Part shown: piece after piece, positions 17,598-26,714 of the stretch | How the letters are laid out: every line of letters begins with the position of its first letter | Position numbering within the stretch: position 1 is the stretch's first letter | Origin: Simiduia sp. 21SJ11W-1 | GTDB lineage: Bacteria; Pseudomonadota; Gammaproteobacteria; Pseudomonadales; Cellvibrionaceae | NCBI RefSeq assembly: GCF_024138675.1 | Contig: NZ_CP090959.1 | Span: 3,460,001 to 3,524,000 of the forward strand | DNA length: 64,000 nt | Direction of reading: 5' to 3' | The notes under the pieces: generated by a model | Database searches by the model: none | What the model saw: the letters and a program-made list of their open reading frames with translations, nothing else | Told to the model about the DNA's origin: nothing | Translations under genes and position numbers: made by a program

Positions 17598-18650
17598 ATG
17601 AATATCGACAATGTACATGCTCAAAACACATTAACCGGCACGGCCGCGGAATTGGAGCGGCGCCTTAAAACCCAATACGTAGATCTCGCTCAAGAACGCC
17701 TGGGCGGCGAAACCTTAAGCACAAGCGACGACTTTTTTGCCGAAATGGAAAACCTGCTAAAGCCCGGGCGCGGTATTTTTATTGAAGATAAGTACACCGA
17801 GCGCGGCAAGTGGATGGACGGCTGGGAAAGCCGGCGCAGCTACGGGCGCGACAACGGCCGCGAGTTCGATTGGTGCGTGATCAAACTCGGTTGTGCCGGC
17901 GTAATAAAAGGCATAGATGTAGACACCAACTACTTTCGCGGCAACGCCCCGCAAGCGGTATCCATTGAGGCCTGTTACAGCGTCACCGAGCCCACGGCAA
18001 CTACCCAATGGCACACACTGCTGGATAAGCACGAGGTGGCCCCGCACGCCCAAAATCTTTTTGCCATTGAAAGCCCAGACACCTGGACCCATGTGCGCCT
18101 GAACATTTTCCCAGACGGCGGTGTAGCGCGCCTGCGGGTGTATGGTGATGTGAGCCTTGACTGGTCGCAGTTTCTACCGGGCGAGCCCATAGATTTGGCA
18201 GCCATTCAAAACGGCGCCAAGGCGCTGCTGGTGAGTGACATGTTTTTCAGCGATAAAAATAACCTGATAATGCCAGGGCGTGGTAAAAACATGGGCGATG
18301 GCTGGGAAACAAAGCGCCGACGCGACCACGGGCCCGATTGGTCGATTGTGAAACTCGCCTGCCCAGGCCGGGTGCAAAAGCTGATCATCGACACCTGCCA
18401 CTTCAAAGGCAACTACCCAGACACCTGCACCCTGGAAGGCATTAACACCCAAAGCGACGACTTCACAGGCGAAGGCCAACAGGGCTGGCAAACCCTGCTG
18501 CCCAAAACCAAACTCTACCCACACCGCGAACACCTGTTTATAGAAGAACTGCAACACACAGACACAGCATTCACCCATGTGCGCCTGTCCATTTACCCCG
18601 ACGGCGGCATCTCGCGCATGCGCGTGATTGGCCAACCGGCAAAGGCCTAG
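17598..18650 (+). CDS. alc: Allantoicase
   Basis: 350 residues. It hydrolyses allantoate to ureidoglycolate and urea in purine catabolism. The protein is an internal duplication: [21 protein letters not shown] in the first half matches [15 protein letters not shown] in the second, as is usual for allantoicases. The ATG at 17598 gives normal family length; the frame is open upstream to 17484. The allA gene follows after 5 bp, forming a two-gene unit. No allantoinase or urate oxidase gene is in the window. Confidence 0.95.
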   Translation: MNIDNVHAQNTLTGTAAELERRLKTQYVDLAQERLGGETLSTSDDFFAEMENLLKPGRGIFIEDKYTERGKWMDGWESRRSYGRDNGREFDWCVIKLGCAGVIKGIDVDTNYFRGNAPQAVSIEACYSVTEPTATTQWHTLLDKHEVAPHAQNLFAIESPDTWTHVRLNIFPDGGVARLRVYGDVSLDWSQFLPGEPIDLAAIQNGAKALLVSDMFFSDKNNLIMPGRGKNMGDGWETKRRRDHGPDWSIVKLACPGRVQKLIIDTCHFKGNYPDTCTLEGINTQSDDFTGEGQQGWQTLLPKTKLYPHREHLFIEELQHTDTAFTHVRLSIYPDGGISRMRVIGQPAKA

Positions 18651-18655
18651 GCACC

Positions 18656-19150
18656 ATGCTTACCCTTAATCCACAACAGCTAACCACAAAAGCCTTCGCC
18701 CCCTTTGGCGATGTGATTGAAGCCGGCCCCGGCGCCACACAGTTCACCATTAACGATGGCTACACCCAGCGCTTTCACGATCTGGCCAACATTGATGTGG
18801 CCGAACAAAACGGCCGCCCACTGGTGAGTATTTTTCGAAGCCAGCCCCTGCCCTTGCCACTCCAACTGAACAAACTGGAGCGCCACCCGCTGGCAAGCCA
18901 AGCGTTTATGCCCCTGTCAGGCGAACCCTATTTGGTGGTGGTGGCACCGGCAGGCGATTTGGACCCAAAGGCGATCAAAGCCTTCATTGCCGAACCCCAC
19001 CAAGGGGTGAACTATCACCGCGGCACTTGGCACCACTTTTGTTTAGCGCTTCACAAGCCCTGTGATTTTTTGGTGATTGATCGAGGCGGAGATGGAGACA
19101 ATTGTGATGAGGCAGAGTTAACTGGCGGGGTTTCGATTGCGCTGGGTTAG
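18656..19150 (+). CDS. allA: Ureidoglycolate lyase
   Basis: 164 residues, cupin-like fold. It splits ureidoglycolate into glyoxylate and urea, the reaction after allantoicase. Family segments [11 protein letters not shown] near the N-terminus and [13 protein letters not shown] near residue 120 (with metal/substrate-binding His residues) are present. It ends before a strong bidirectional terminator at 19231. Confidence 0.94.
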   Translation: MLTLNPQQLTTKAFAPFGDVIEAGPGATQFTINDGYTQRFHDLANIDVAEQNGRPLVSIFRSQPLPLPLQLNKLERHPLASQAFMPLSGEPYLVVVAPAGDLDPKAIKAFIAEPHQGVNYHRGTWHHFCLALHKPCDFLVIDRGGDGDNCDEAELTGGVSIALG

Positions 19151-19230
19151 CCGGTTTTGATTTGGAACATATGGGCGTTAATGCGGGTTTAGATGTCTTG
19201 ATGCTTATCTGACCCCAGCTATCTCCAAAC

Positions 19231-19259
19231 AAAAAAGCCACCCAATGGGTGGCTTTTTT
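19231..19259. terminator. Bidirectional terminator between allA and tRNA
   Basis: GCCACCC (19237-19243) pairs with GGGTGGC (19247-19253) around AAT, with six A on the left and six T on the right. It serves plus-strand alc-allA and the minus-strand tRNA ending at 19269. Confidence 0.88.
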
Positions 19260-19268
19260 GTTACTAGA

Positions 19269-19345
19269 TGGTGGGCCTTCCGGGACTCGAACCCAGGACC
19301 TGCCGATTATGAGTCGGATGCTCTAACCAACTGAGCTAAAGGCCC
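19269..19345 (-). tRNA. tRNA with anticodon CAU, probably tRNA-Ile2 (lysidine-modified)
   Basis: Read on the minus strand, a complete 77-nt cloverleaf including an encoded CCA: acceptor GGGCCTT/AAGGCCC, D-arm GCTC..GAGC, anticodon loop CTCATAA and T-arm with GGTTCGAGTCC. C4-G69 and C5-G68 pairs and the core CGACTCATAATCG are those of E. coli tRNA-Ile2 rather than elongator tRNA-Met (U4, A5 and TCACTCATAATGA), so TilS-dependent isoleucine identity is the better reading. The 27-43 pair is a T-C mismatch. Automatic tools may label it tRNA-Met. Confidence 0.9.
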
Positions 19346-19395
19346 AAAAACTTGGCCTTTTACATTGTGCCTGCGTCGCGTGCTCGATTCGGGCG

Positions 19396-19620
19396 GTCAC
19401 ATACTTTATGTATGCTCCCTTCCTCATCTCCGCGGCTCCTAAGCACAACGCAAAATTCCGGCGTTTTTGCTTGCAGATTTTTGCATTGTCGGTACCCGCG
19501 CTCGGCGCAGTCAGTCACATACTTTATGTATGCTCCTTCCATTACCTGCGCGGCTCTTGGCCTGCCAACAAAAACTCTGCGTTTTGCTCACCGATTTTTA
19601 ACGCCGTGGTGACGGCGCCT
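19396..19620. repeat. Two copies of an intergenic repeat, 118-bp period
   Basis: The 19-bp core GTCACATACTTTATGTATG (an imperfect dyad CATAC-TTTAT-GTATG) occurs identically at 19396 and 19514. Similarity extends about 100 bp past each core: CTCC(C)TTCC, CGCGGCTC, GCAAAA/CAAAAA, GCGTTTT, GATTTTT. The repeats lie between the tRNA and the rpoD terminator and create short spurious ORFs on both strands. I recall similar elements dispersed in marine gammaproteobacterial genomes, but cannot check copy number here. Confidence 0.8.
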
Positions 19621-19645
19621 GTGATCCTAATCCTTTGAGCGACTT

Positions 19646-19677
19646 GGAAAAACAGAGGCGCATTATAATGCGCCTCT
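19646..19677 (-). terminator. rpoD operon terminator
   Basis: A perfect 24-bp palindrome (19654-19677, AGAGGCGCATTA and its complement) is followed on the minus strand by GTTTTTCC. It lies 22 bp past the rpoD stop. Confidence 0.82.
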
Positions 19678-19698
19678 TGGGTCATGCAATAGTAAATA

Positions 19699-21558
19699 TT
19701 ACTCGTCCAGGAAGCTGCGCAAATGATCGGAGCGCGAGGGGTGGCGCAATTTTCGCAGGGCCTTGGCTTCAATCTGGCGAATACGCTCACGGGTTACATC
19801 GAACTGCTTGCCCACTTCTTCAAGGGTGTGGTCGGTATTCATATCAATACCAAAGCGCATGCGCAGTACTTTTGCTTCGCGGGCAGTAAGGCCGGATAAC
19901 ACATCGCGGGTGGCCTCTATCAGGCCTTCAACGGTGGCGGAATCCACGGGTGAGGTGATGGTGTTATCTTCAATGAAATCGCCCAGGTGCGAATCTTCGT
20001 CATCGCCGATGGGGGTTTCCATTGAAATAGGCTCTTTGGCGATTTTCAGCACCTTGCGCACTTTATCTTCCGGCATGTCCATGCGCTCGCCCAGTTCTTC
20101 AGGCGTGGGCTCGCGTCCCATTTCCTGTAGCATCTGGCGGCTCACACGATTGAGCTTGTTGATGGTCTCTATCATGTGCACCGGAATACGAATGGTGCGC
20201 GCCTGATCGGCAATGGAGCGGGTAATGGCCTGGCGAATCCACCAGGTGGCATAGGTGGAGAACTTGTAACCGCGGCGGTATTCAAATTTATCAACCGCTT
20301 TCATCAAACCGATGTTGCCTTCCTGAATGAGATCGAGGAACTGCAAACCGCGGTTGGTGTATTTTTTCGCAATAGAAATTACCAAGCGCAGGTTGGCCTC
20401 AACCATTTCTTTCTTGGCGCGGCGGGCACGGGCTTCGCCGATCGACATGCGACGGTTAATTTCTTTGATAGAGGCCAAATCCAGATCGGCTTCCTGCTCG
20501 ATTTGCTGGAGCTTGCGCTGGCTGCGCACAATTTCAGGCTCTATAGCCTTGAGCGCTTCGGCATAGTCGCGCTTTTTGGCGATGATATCGGCCACCCAGG
20601 AATCGTTGGTTTCCTGGCCGGGGAACTCTTTGATAAAGGTTTTGCGTGGCATGCCGGCGGTGCGCACGCACAGGCTCATGATGGCGCGCTCTTCGGCACG
20701 CACGCGATCCAACATGCCGCGCACGCGGGTGTAGAGCGGATCAAACTGGCGCGGAGGCAGCTTGAAGAATTTGAAAATGTCGCCCACTTCATTGATGAGC
20801 TTATCGGTGGTTTTGTGGCTACGGCCGTTTTTGGCCACCGCTTTTTCGTATTTGATAAGCGCCGCACGCAGGGCTTCAAAACGCTCGCGCGCCTCTTCCG
20901 GGTCTACGCCGCCATCGTTGCTGTCGTCATCGGATGATGAGTCGTCGTCATCGTCGTCATCGTCTTCGTTTTCAGCGGCTGCATTGGCGGCATCTTCACG
21001 CATCTGCGCCTGCTCGGCGGCGGTGGGCACTTCGTCGGCAGGGTCTAACCAGCCGGCGATCACATCCACCATGCGGCGCTCTTCTTTGGCGATGAGGTCG
21101 TATTCGTCAATCAACTGCTTAACCGCGCCCGGCCAGTAGGCCAGCGAGTGCATCAGTTCGCGAATGCCCTCTTCAATGCGCTTGGCGATGGCAATTTCGC
21201 CTTCACGGGTTAACAGCTCAACGGTGCCCATTTCACGCATGTACATGCGCACGGGGTCGGTAGTGCGGCCCGCCTCGGTTTCTACGGCGGCAAGCGCTGC
21301 GGCAGCTTCAGCCGCGGCAATCTCATCGGCGGCGTTGTCGCCATCGGTCATCAACAGGGTATCTGCATCGGGTGCGGTTTCGAACACCTTGATACCCATG
21401 TCGTTGATCATCTGGATGATGTCTTCAACCTGATCCGGATCAGAAATATCCTCTGGTAAGTGGTCATTCACTTCGGAATAGGTGAGGTAACCCTGTTCCT
21501 TACCGCGAGCAATCAACTCTTTAATTCGTGATTGCTGCTGCTTGCCAATATCAACCAT
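19699..21558 (-). CDS. rpoD: RNA polymerase sigma factor RpoD (sigma70)
   Basis: 619 residues, primary sigma factor. Region 1.1 is at the N-terminus. A long acidic stretch (about 195-225, mostly Asp/Ser/Glu) lies in the non-conserved region. Region 2 contains the polymerase-binding and -10 recognition segment ([30 protein letters not shown]). Region 4.2 is the helix-turn-helix [20 protein letters not shown]. It is the last gene of the rpsU-yqeY-dnaG-rpoD macromolecular synthesis operon. A separate -10-like TATAAT lies at 21609-21614 in the gap to dnaG. Confidence 0.98.
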   Translation of the reverse strand: MVDIGKQQQSRIKELIARGKEQGYLTYSEVNDHLPEDISDPDQVEDIIQMINDMGIKVFETAPDADTLLMTDGDNAADEIAAAEAAAALAAVETEAGRTTDPVRMYMREMGTVELLTREGEIAIAKRIEEGIRELMHSLAYWPGAVKQLIDEYDLIAKEERRMVDVIAGWLDPADEVPTAAEQAQMREDAANAAAENEDDDDDDDDSSSDDDSNDGGVDPEEARERFEALRAALIKYEKAVAKNGRSHKTTDKLINEVGDIFKFFKLPPRQFDPLYTRVRGMLDRVRAEERAIMSLCVRTAGMPRKTFIKEFPGQETNDSWVADIIAKKRDYAEALKAIEPEIVRSQRKLQQIEQEADLDLASIKEINRRMSIGEARARRAKKEMVEANLRLVISIAKKYTNRGLQFLDLIQEGNIGLMKAVDKFEYRRGYKFSTYATWWIRQAITRSIADQARTIRIPVHMIETINKLNRVSRQMLQEMGREPTPEELGERMDMPEDKVRKVLKIAKEPISMETPIGDDEDSHLGDFIEDNTITSPVDSATVEGLIEATRDVLSGLTAREAKVLRMRFGIDMNTDHTLEEVGKQFDVTRERIRQIEAKALRKLRHPSRSDHLRSFLDE

Positions 21559-21608
21559 TCTGAACCCTGTGTATTACCAGATGAGGTGGGGGGACGCAAA
21601 AGCCGCGC

Positions 21609-21614
21609 ATTATA
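21609..21614 (-). promoter_or_regulatory. rpoD: Possible internal rpoD promoter (-10)
   Basis: A perfect TATAAT is read on the minus strand, 51 bp before the rpoD start, in the 108-bp dnaG-rpoD gap. No matching -35 is obvious. An internal promoter here would let rpoD be expressed apart from dnaG. Confidence 0.35.
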
Positions 21615-21666
21615 ACGCTATATGGGGCCAAACGGCCAGATTCCAACCGCGCAGGCGGCCCGTAAA

Positions 21667-23682
21667 TCAGGCTTTTTTCGCCAGTATTTCGCGCAATTGC
21701 TCACGTTCTTCGGCGCTGAGTGCCTTAATGCCCTGCTGCTTGGCCTTTTCGATCAGCGGCAGGCTCTCTTGTTGGGCCAGCCGCTCGCGCAGCGCTTTAA
21801 AAATATCGCTCAATTCCTGCGCTCTCAGCAGCGGGGTTTGATCGTCTGCCGCCACGCTGGTGAACAGGTGCATGCCCGCCAGCTGGCCCAGGCGCGCCTC
21901 GGCCTCGGGGCCGTGGGTGCCACGCCAATGGCCCAATACCTGGCCGATAGACACCGACGGACGCGCCGCCAGAAAATTCACCAACTCCTGCAACAACGGC
22001 AGGTCGGGATCATTGAGCGCCGCCAGGGCAGCAAGTTCCTCTGCCGCCTGGGCAACCAGCTCAGTGTGGTAGAGCAATAGCGCCGCCGCCAGCCGGGCGG
22101 GGGTAAAACCCACGGTTTTTGCCGAGCGCTGCGCAAACAACTGCGGCTGACGAGGGCGCGCACCTTCGGCGGCGCTGAACCCGTCGTCGTAGCCCGGCGG
22201 CGGGCTGTTGTCATCGCCACCCGGGTAGGCATCGTATTCGGCGGGCACATAATCGTCGTAGCCGGGCGGGCCATCGGCAGGCGGTGCGTCTGGAGCGTAT
22301 TCGTAACCCGCCACGGGCGCGGCCTCGGCGGGCGCACTGGGCGCGGCGGGTGGGCGCTCGGGCGCGGGTTCCGGCGGGCGTTCGGCCAACTCCATGAGCA
22401 TGGCGCGATCAAGGCCCGTGCGCTTGGCCAACTGCTGAAACATCAACTCGCGGTAAACGCCTTTGGGCAGCTGGTAAATCAAGGGCGCAGCCAATTTGCT
22501 CAGGCGCGCACGGTGTTCCAGCCGCTTTAAATCCAAACCGTCAGATACCGCATCAAAGAGGTAATCTTCCAGCGAGATGGCCCGCTCATTGATGAGCGTT
22601 TCAAATTTCTCCGGGCCGATCTGGCGCACCAGGGTGTCTGGATCTTCGCCATCGGGCAAAAACAAAAAACGCACCGTGCGCCCGTCTTGCATTACCGGCA
22701 GTGCCACTTCCAGGGCGCGGCGCGCAGCCCTTCGGCCAGCGCTGTCGCCATCGAAACAAAACACCACTTCGCTCGTGTATTTGAACGCCAGCTGCAAGTG
22801 ATCTTCACCGCTGGCGGTGCCGAGGGTGGCCACGCCGTAGCGCAGGCCAAACTGGGCCAGCGCCACCACATCCATGTAGCCTTCAACCACCAGCAAACGC
22901 GGGATTTCCTTGTAGGCCTGGCGCGCCTCATACAGGCCGTAGAGCTCTTTGCCCTTGTGAAACACCGGAGTTTCCGGCGAGTTCAAATACTTGGGCTTGC
23001 TATCATCGAGCACCCGCCCGCCAAAGCCGATCACCCGCCCGCGAATGTCGCGAATGGGGAACATCACCCGCTCGCGAAAGCGGTCGTAAAGTTTGTTGTC
23101 ACGCTCGCTGGCAATCACCATGCCCGCCTCGGCGAGCAGTTTTTTATCTTCCCCGGTTTCACCAAGCGCGGTAAGCAGATTATCCCACCCGGGCGGCGCA
23201 TAGCCGATGCCAAAGTGCTTCACTACCTCGCCCGACAAACCGCGGCCTTTGAGGTAGTTCACCGCGCGCTGGCGATTGGCGTGGCTTTTAAGCTGCACCT
23301 CAAAGTGCTCGGCGGATTTTTCCAGCAGTGTGTAGAGGCTCTTGCGGGTTTGTGCCTGCTTTTGTTGCGCGGGGCTGCGCTGTTCGCGCGGCACCTCAAG
23401 GCCCGCCAAATGCGCCAGCGACTCCACCGCATCGGGGAAATCCAGGCGCTCGTAATCCATCAAAAAGCCCACGGCGTTGCCGCTGGCACCACAGCCAAAG
23501 CAATAGAAAAACTGCTTGTCTTGGCTAACGGTAAAAGACGGGGTTTTTTCGTCGTGGAAGGGGCAACAGGCGCTGTAATTCTTGCCGGTTTTTTTGAGGT
23601 TTACGCGGCTGTCGATCAGGCTGACGATGTCGATGCGATCGAGCAGGTCATCAACAAAATCTTGGGGAATCAAGCCAGCCAT
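21667..23682 (-). CDS. dnaG: DNA primase
   Basis: 671 residues. N-terminal CHC2 zinc finger with ligands C40, H43, C61 and C64; Toprim domain with VVEGYMDVVAL and FDGDSAGRRAA (about 260-340); C-terminal DnaB-interaction domain (about 530-671). Between them (about 430-525) is a long Pro/Ala/Tyr/Asp-rich disordered linker, longer than in E. coli. It makes RNA primers at replication forks. Confidence 0.97.
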   Translation of the reverse strand: MAGLIPQDFVDDLLDRIDIVSLIDSRVNLKKTGKNYSACCPFHDEKTPSFTVSQDKQFFYCFGCGASGNAVGFLMDYERLDFPDAVESLAHLAGLEVPREQRSPAQQKQAQTRKSLYTLLEKSAEHFEVQLKSHANRQRAVNYLKGRGLSGEVVKHFGIGYAPPGWDNLLTALGETGEDKKLLAEAGMVIASERDNKLYDRFRERVMFPIRDIRGRVIGFGGRVLDDSKPKYLNSPETPVFHKGKELYGLYEARQAYKEIPRLLVVEGYMDVVALAQFGLRYGVATLGTASGEDHLQLAFKYTSEVVFCFDGDSAGRRAARRALEVALPVMQDGRTVRFLFLPDGEDPDTLVRQIGPEKFETLINERAISLEDYLFDAVSDGLDLKRLEHRARLSKLAAPLIYQLPKGVYRELMFQQLAKRTGLDRAMLMELAERPPEPAPERPPAAPSAPAEAAPVAGYEYAPDAPPADGPPGYDDYVPAEYDAYPGGDDNSPPPGYDDGFSAAEGARPRQPQLFAQRSAKTVGFTPARLAAALLLYHTELVAQAAEELAALAALNDPDLPLLQELVNFLAARPSVSIGQVLGHWRGTHGPEAEARLGQLAGMHLFTSVAADDQTPLLRAQELSDIFKALRERLAQQESLPLIEKAKQQGIKALSAEEREQLREILAKKA

Positions 23683-23748
23683 GGGCGCCTAGTTACCTGT
23701 GAGTAAGGCTTGGGAGTGTAACCAGCTCGCGCCCGCAGGCCAACAAGG

Positions 23749-24198
23749 TTAACCGAGCTTTGCCTTTAGCAGCTTGCTGACATCACCCATGTCGGCGCGG
23801 CCTGCCACCTGGGGCTTAATCAGGCCCATGGCTTTGCCCATATCGCGCATGGATTCGGCGCCACTGTCGGCGATGGCCTTATCAACAATGAGCCCCAGCT
23901 CTGCATCGGTGAGCTGGGCGGGCAGAAAGCCCTGGATCACGCCCATTTCAAAGCGCTCAACGGCGGCCAGATCTTCACGCCCGGCACCTTCGTACTGGCT
24001 TCGGCTGTCGCGGCGCTGTTTCAGCATTTTATCGAGCACGGCCAGGGCCCGCTCGTCGTCTACCTCTATGCGCTCGTCTACCTCAATGCGCTTGAATTCC
24101 GCCTGAATCAGGCGAATAGCACCAAGGCGCTCTTTTTCCCGGGCGCGCATGGCATCTTTCATGGCGTCGCTAATGCGGGTTCTAAGCTCGGTAGACAT
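23749..24198 (-). CDS. GatB/YqeY domain-containing protein
   Basis: 149 residues, all-helical YqeY family, with the GatB-tail-like segment near the C-terminus (MGKAMGLIKPQVAGRADMGDVSKLLKAKL is typical). The family shares a domain with the GatB subunit of tRNA amidotransferase; its own function is not settled. It lies between rpsU and dnaG, the standard place in Pseudomonas-like genomes. Confidence 0.93.
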   Translation of the reverse strand: MSTELRTRISDAMKDAMRAREKERLGAIRLIQAEFKRIEVDERIEVDDERALAVLDKMLKQRRDSRSQYEGAGREDLAAVERFEMGVIQGFLPAQLTDAELGLIVDKAIADSGAESMRDMGKAMGLIKPQVAGRADMGDVSKLLKAKLG

Positions 24199-24267
24199 GG
24201 CAGATTCCTCAGAGGCGCGGAACGGGCGCTCAAATGAACGACAACAGCTGCAACACTGAAACGACTA

Positions 24268-24294
24268 ACGGCCGGAGCTTGGATATCCGGCCGT
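24268..24294 (-). terminator. Hairpin between rpsU and yqeY (partial terminator/attenuator)
   Basis: Arms of 9 bp (ACGGCCGGA 24268-24276; TCCGGCCGT 24286-24294) with a 9-nt loop. No U-run follows on the minus strand. It lies where other rpsU-dnaG operons carry an attenuating hairpin that lowers dnaG expression relative to rpsU, so a similar role or an RNA processing site is inferred. Confidence 0.5.
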
Positions 24295-24340
24295 GCAGTC
24301 AGATCTGAAAGTATGCTAATTCCAGAAAGGAATCAGTAAC

Positions 24341-24556
24341 TTAGTACATCCGCTGAAATTTGCGGTTTTCGCGAGACAGCTTCTTGGCGTGACGCTTTAC
24401 AGCGGCCGCAGCTTCGCGCTTACGTACTGTAGTGGGCTTTTCGTAGAACTCGCGACGACGTACTTCAGCCAGGATACCGGCTTTTTCACATGAACGCTTG
24501 AAGCGACGCAGAGCCACATCAAAGGGCTCGTTTTCTTTAATTTTTACTGAAGGCAT
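24341..24556 (-). CDS. rpsU: 30S ribosomal protein S21 (bS21)
   Basis: 71 residues with the typical basic, helical bS21 sequence ([20 protein letters not shown] at the N-terminus, [13 protein letters not shown] near the end). The ATG at 24556 gives the exact family start; the longer open frame to 24598 is not expected to be translated. First gene of the macromolecular synthesis operon. Confidence 0.97.
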   Translation of the reverse strand: MPSVKIKENEPFDVALRRFKRSCEKAGILAEVRRREFYEKPTTVRKREAAAAVKRHAKKLSRENRKFQRMY

Positions 24557-24624
24557 TTCATTACCTGACTGTTTAAAATCTCTATCGGGCCCTGCCAATG
24601 CAGACCCGATTCCAAGGGGCGCAG

Positions 24625-24653
24625 ATTCTATACAGATAAATCTGCAACATCAA
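24625..24653 (-). promoter_or_regulatory. Putative rpsU operon promoter with overlapping dyad
   Basis: Minus strand: -35 TTGATG (24653-24648), 17 bp, -10 TAGAAT (24630-24625). A 7-bp inverted repeat, GCAGATT (24621-24627) with AATCTGC (24639-24645), covers the -10 and spacer, so a regulator could bind there. It does not fit the LexA consensus known from the E. coli operon. Confidence 0.55.
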
Positions 24654-24748
24654 GCCAATTCCACCAGCTATTTTAGACCCTAAGCTGGCATCTGGGGGGC
24701 GGCGACTTTATCATGCCCGCCCAGTGTTCAACATCAGTATTTAGCCCT

Positions 24749-25777
24749 ATGCGCGTTTTAGGTATTGAAACCTCCTGTGACGAAACCGGCATCGCCCTCT
24801 ACGACACAGAGCGCGGCCTGCTGGCCGATGCCCTTTATAGCCAGATTGCCGTGCACAGCGAGTACGGCGGCGTGGTGCCGGAGCTGGCCTCGCGCGATCA
24901 CGTGCGCAAAACCCTGCCGTTGATCCAACAGGTGCTGGATGAAGCCGGCATCAGCCGAGCCGAGCTGGACGCCGTGGCCTATACCGCAGGCCCGGGCCTG
25001 ATTGGCGCATTGATGGTGGGCGCAGGCATAGGCCGGGCCATGGCCTACGCCCTGGGTATACCCGCCATTGGCGTGCACCACATGGAGGGCCACCTGCTGG
25101 CGCCCATGCTGGAAGACAACCCGCCAGCCTTTCCCTTTGTGGCGCTCTTGGTATCGGGCGGCCACACCCAGCTTGTGAAGGTTGAAGCCATTGGCCAATA
25201 CGCGCTGCTGGGCGAATCGCTGGACGACGCCGCGGGCGAAGCCTTCGACAAGACCGCCAAGATGATGGACCTCGACTACCCGGGCGGCCCGCACATCGCG
25301 CGCCTGGCGGAATCTGGCACGCCCGGGCGCTTTACCTTCCCGCGCCCGATGACCGATCGCCCGGGCCTTGATTTCAGCTTCAGCGGCTTGAAAACCTACA
25401 CCCTTAATACGGTAACCGAGCAGGCCCGCGACAACGGCCTGCCCGATGATCAAACCTGCGCCGATATCGCCCTGGCCTTTCAAGAGGCAGTGGTGGGCAC
25501 GCTAGTGATCAAATGCCGTCGCGCACTCAAGCAAACGGGCTACAAGCGTCTGGTGATTGCCGGTGGCGTGTCGGCCAATAAATCCCTGCGTGAACAACTG
25601 GAGGCGCAGCTTGCTAAAATTGGCGCCAGCGTATTTTATGCGCGCAAAGAATTCTGCACCGATAACGGCGCCATGATTGCCTACGCCGGCGCCCAGCGCC
25701 TGCTGGCCGGTCAGCAGGCAGGGCTTGCCATAGACGTTACCCCGCGCTGGCCCATGGACCAGCTCACCGGCATTTAA
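24749..25777 (+). CDS. tsaD: tRNA N6-adenosine threonylcarbamoyltransferase TsaD
   Basis: 342 residues, Kae1/TsaD family. It transfers threonylcarbamoyl to A37 of ANN-reading tRNAs with TsaB and TsaE. The metal-binding HMEGH (H111 and H115) and the N-terminal [10 protein letters not shown] are intact. The ATG at 24749 is preferred over 24713 because it starts the conserved MRVLGIETS. Divergent from rpsU, as in most gammaproteobacteria. Confidence 0.97.
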   Translation: MRVLGIETSCDETGIALYDTERGLLADALYSQIAVHSEYGGVVPELASRDHVRKTLPLIQQVLDEAGISRAELDAVAYTAGPGLIGALMVGAGIGRAMAYALGIPAIGVHHMEGHLLAPMLEDNPPAFPFVALLVSGGHTQLVKVEAIGQYALLGESLDDAAGEAFDKTAKMMDLDYPGGPHIARLAESGTPGRFTFPRPMTDRPGLDFSFSGLKTYTLNTVTEQARDNGLPDDQTCADIALAFQEAVVGTLVIKCRRALKQTGYKRLVIAGGVSANKSLREQLEAQLAKIGASVFYARKEFCTDNGAMIAYAGAQRLLAGQQAGLAIDVTPRWPMDQLTGI

Positions 25778-25790
25778 TGAGCGGCCATTA

Positions 25791-26156
25791 ATGAACAGCG
25801 ATCGCATTTACATTGAAGGGCTGCGCACCGAAACGGTGATTGGCGTGTACGACTGGGAGCGCAGCCTGCGCCAGGAGCTGGTGTTCGATGTGTGCCTGGC
25901 CACCGACATCCGCCCGGCAGCGAAGGCCGACGACATCACCCAAACCCTCGACTACAAAAAAATCAGCGACCGCATCATTGCCTTCACCGAGGCCACCGAT
26001 CACCAGCTGATTGAAACCCTGGCCGAGCAAGTGGCCAGCCTTATTCAGGCGGAATTTGGCGTGCACTGGCTGAGCCTCAAGCTCTCTAAACCCGGCGCCC
26101 TGCCGCGCGCGCGCAACGTGGCCGTGTACATCGAGCGCGGCACAACCCCATCATGA
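25791..26156 (+). CDS. folB: Dihydroneopterin aldolase
   Basis: 121 residues. It converts dihydroneopterin to hydroxymethyl-dihydropterin and glycolaldehyde in folate synthesis. Family segments are IEGLRTETVIGVYDWER at the N-terminus and the conserved Lys near residue 100 (LKLSKPGALPRARNV). The stop overlaps the folK start by 4 bp (ATGA), so the two consecutive pathway steps are coupled. Confidence 0.95.
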   Translation: MNSDRIYIEGLRTETVIGVYDWERSLRQELVFDVCLATDIRPAAKADDITQTLDYKKISDRIIAFTEATDHQLIETLAEQVASLIQAEFGVHWLSLKLSKPGALPRARNVAVYIERGTTPS

Positions 26157-26677
26157 CAGACATCTTTCTGGGCCTGGGCAGCAACACCCAAAAGCACACA
26201 CACCTCTGCAACGGCCTGGACGCCCTGGCCGAAACCTTTGGCCAATTGCGTATCTCTTCTGTGTATGAAAGCTTGCCCGTGGGTTTTGACGGCCGCAATT
26301 TCTACAACCTAGTGGTAGCGGCGCGCACCTCGCTTTCGCTTTCAGAGGTGTCACAGCGGCTGAAACAAATTGAAGACGACAACGGCCGGCTGCGCGACGG
26401 GCCCAAGTTCAGCCCGCGCACGCTCGATATAGACATCCTCACCTACGGCGAGCTAACGGGCAGCCACCAGGGCATTGAACTGCCGCGCGATGAAATTTTG
26501 TATAACGCCTTTGTGTTGCAACCGCTGGCGGAACTCGCGCCCGAGCAAACCCTGCCCGGAAGCCAACGCACCTATGCCCAGCTCTGGGCCGAATACGACA
26601 AATCCAAACAACAGCTGTGGCCGGTGAGTTTTATCTGGCGTGGACGCAACCTGTGCGGCGCCATTGCCGTTCCCTGA
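26153..26677 (+). CDS. folK: HPPK, 2-amino-4-hydroxy-6-hydroxymethyldihydropteridine diphosphokinase
   Basis: 174 residues. It transfers pyrophosphate from ATP to the pterin made by FolB. The N-terminal LGLGSN and the catalytic signature FSPRTLDIDILTYG (Asp pair binding Mg) are present. Overlaps folB by 4 bp. Confidence 0.93.
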   Translation: MTDIFLGLGSNTQKHTHLCNGLDALAETFGQLRISSVYESLPVGFDGRNFYNLVVAARTSLSLSEVSQRLKQIEDDNGRLRDGPKFSPRTLDIDILTYGELTGSHQGIELPRDEILYNAFVLQPLAELAPEQTLPGSQRTYAQLWAEYDKSKQQLWPVSFIWRGRNLCGAIAVP

Positions 26678-26714
26678 TACACTAGGATAATCCAAAATTC
26701 AGGGATATTGCAGG

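Noticed and set aside
19352-19638. Several short ORFs over the repeat pair near the tRNA
   Set aside because: They are translations of the non-coding repeat on both strands and all frames.
20176-20937. 253-codon plus-strand ORF opposite rpoD
   Set aside because: Antisense shadow of rpoD, whose conserved regions fix the coding strand; composition is typical of GC-rich shadow frames.
22687-23706. 339-codon plus-strand ORF opposite dnaG
   Set aside because: Antisense shadow of dnaG; no recognisable domain.
24621-24653. LexA box at the rpsU promoter
   Set aside because: The dyad GCAGATT..AATCTGC does not match CTG-N10-CAG.
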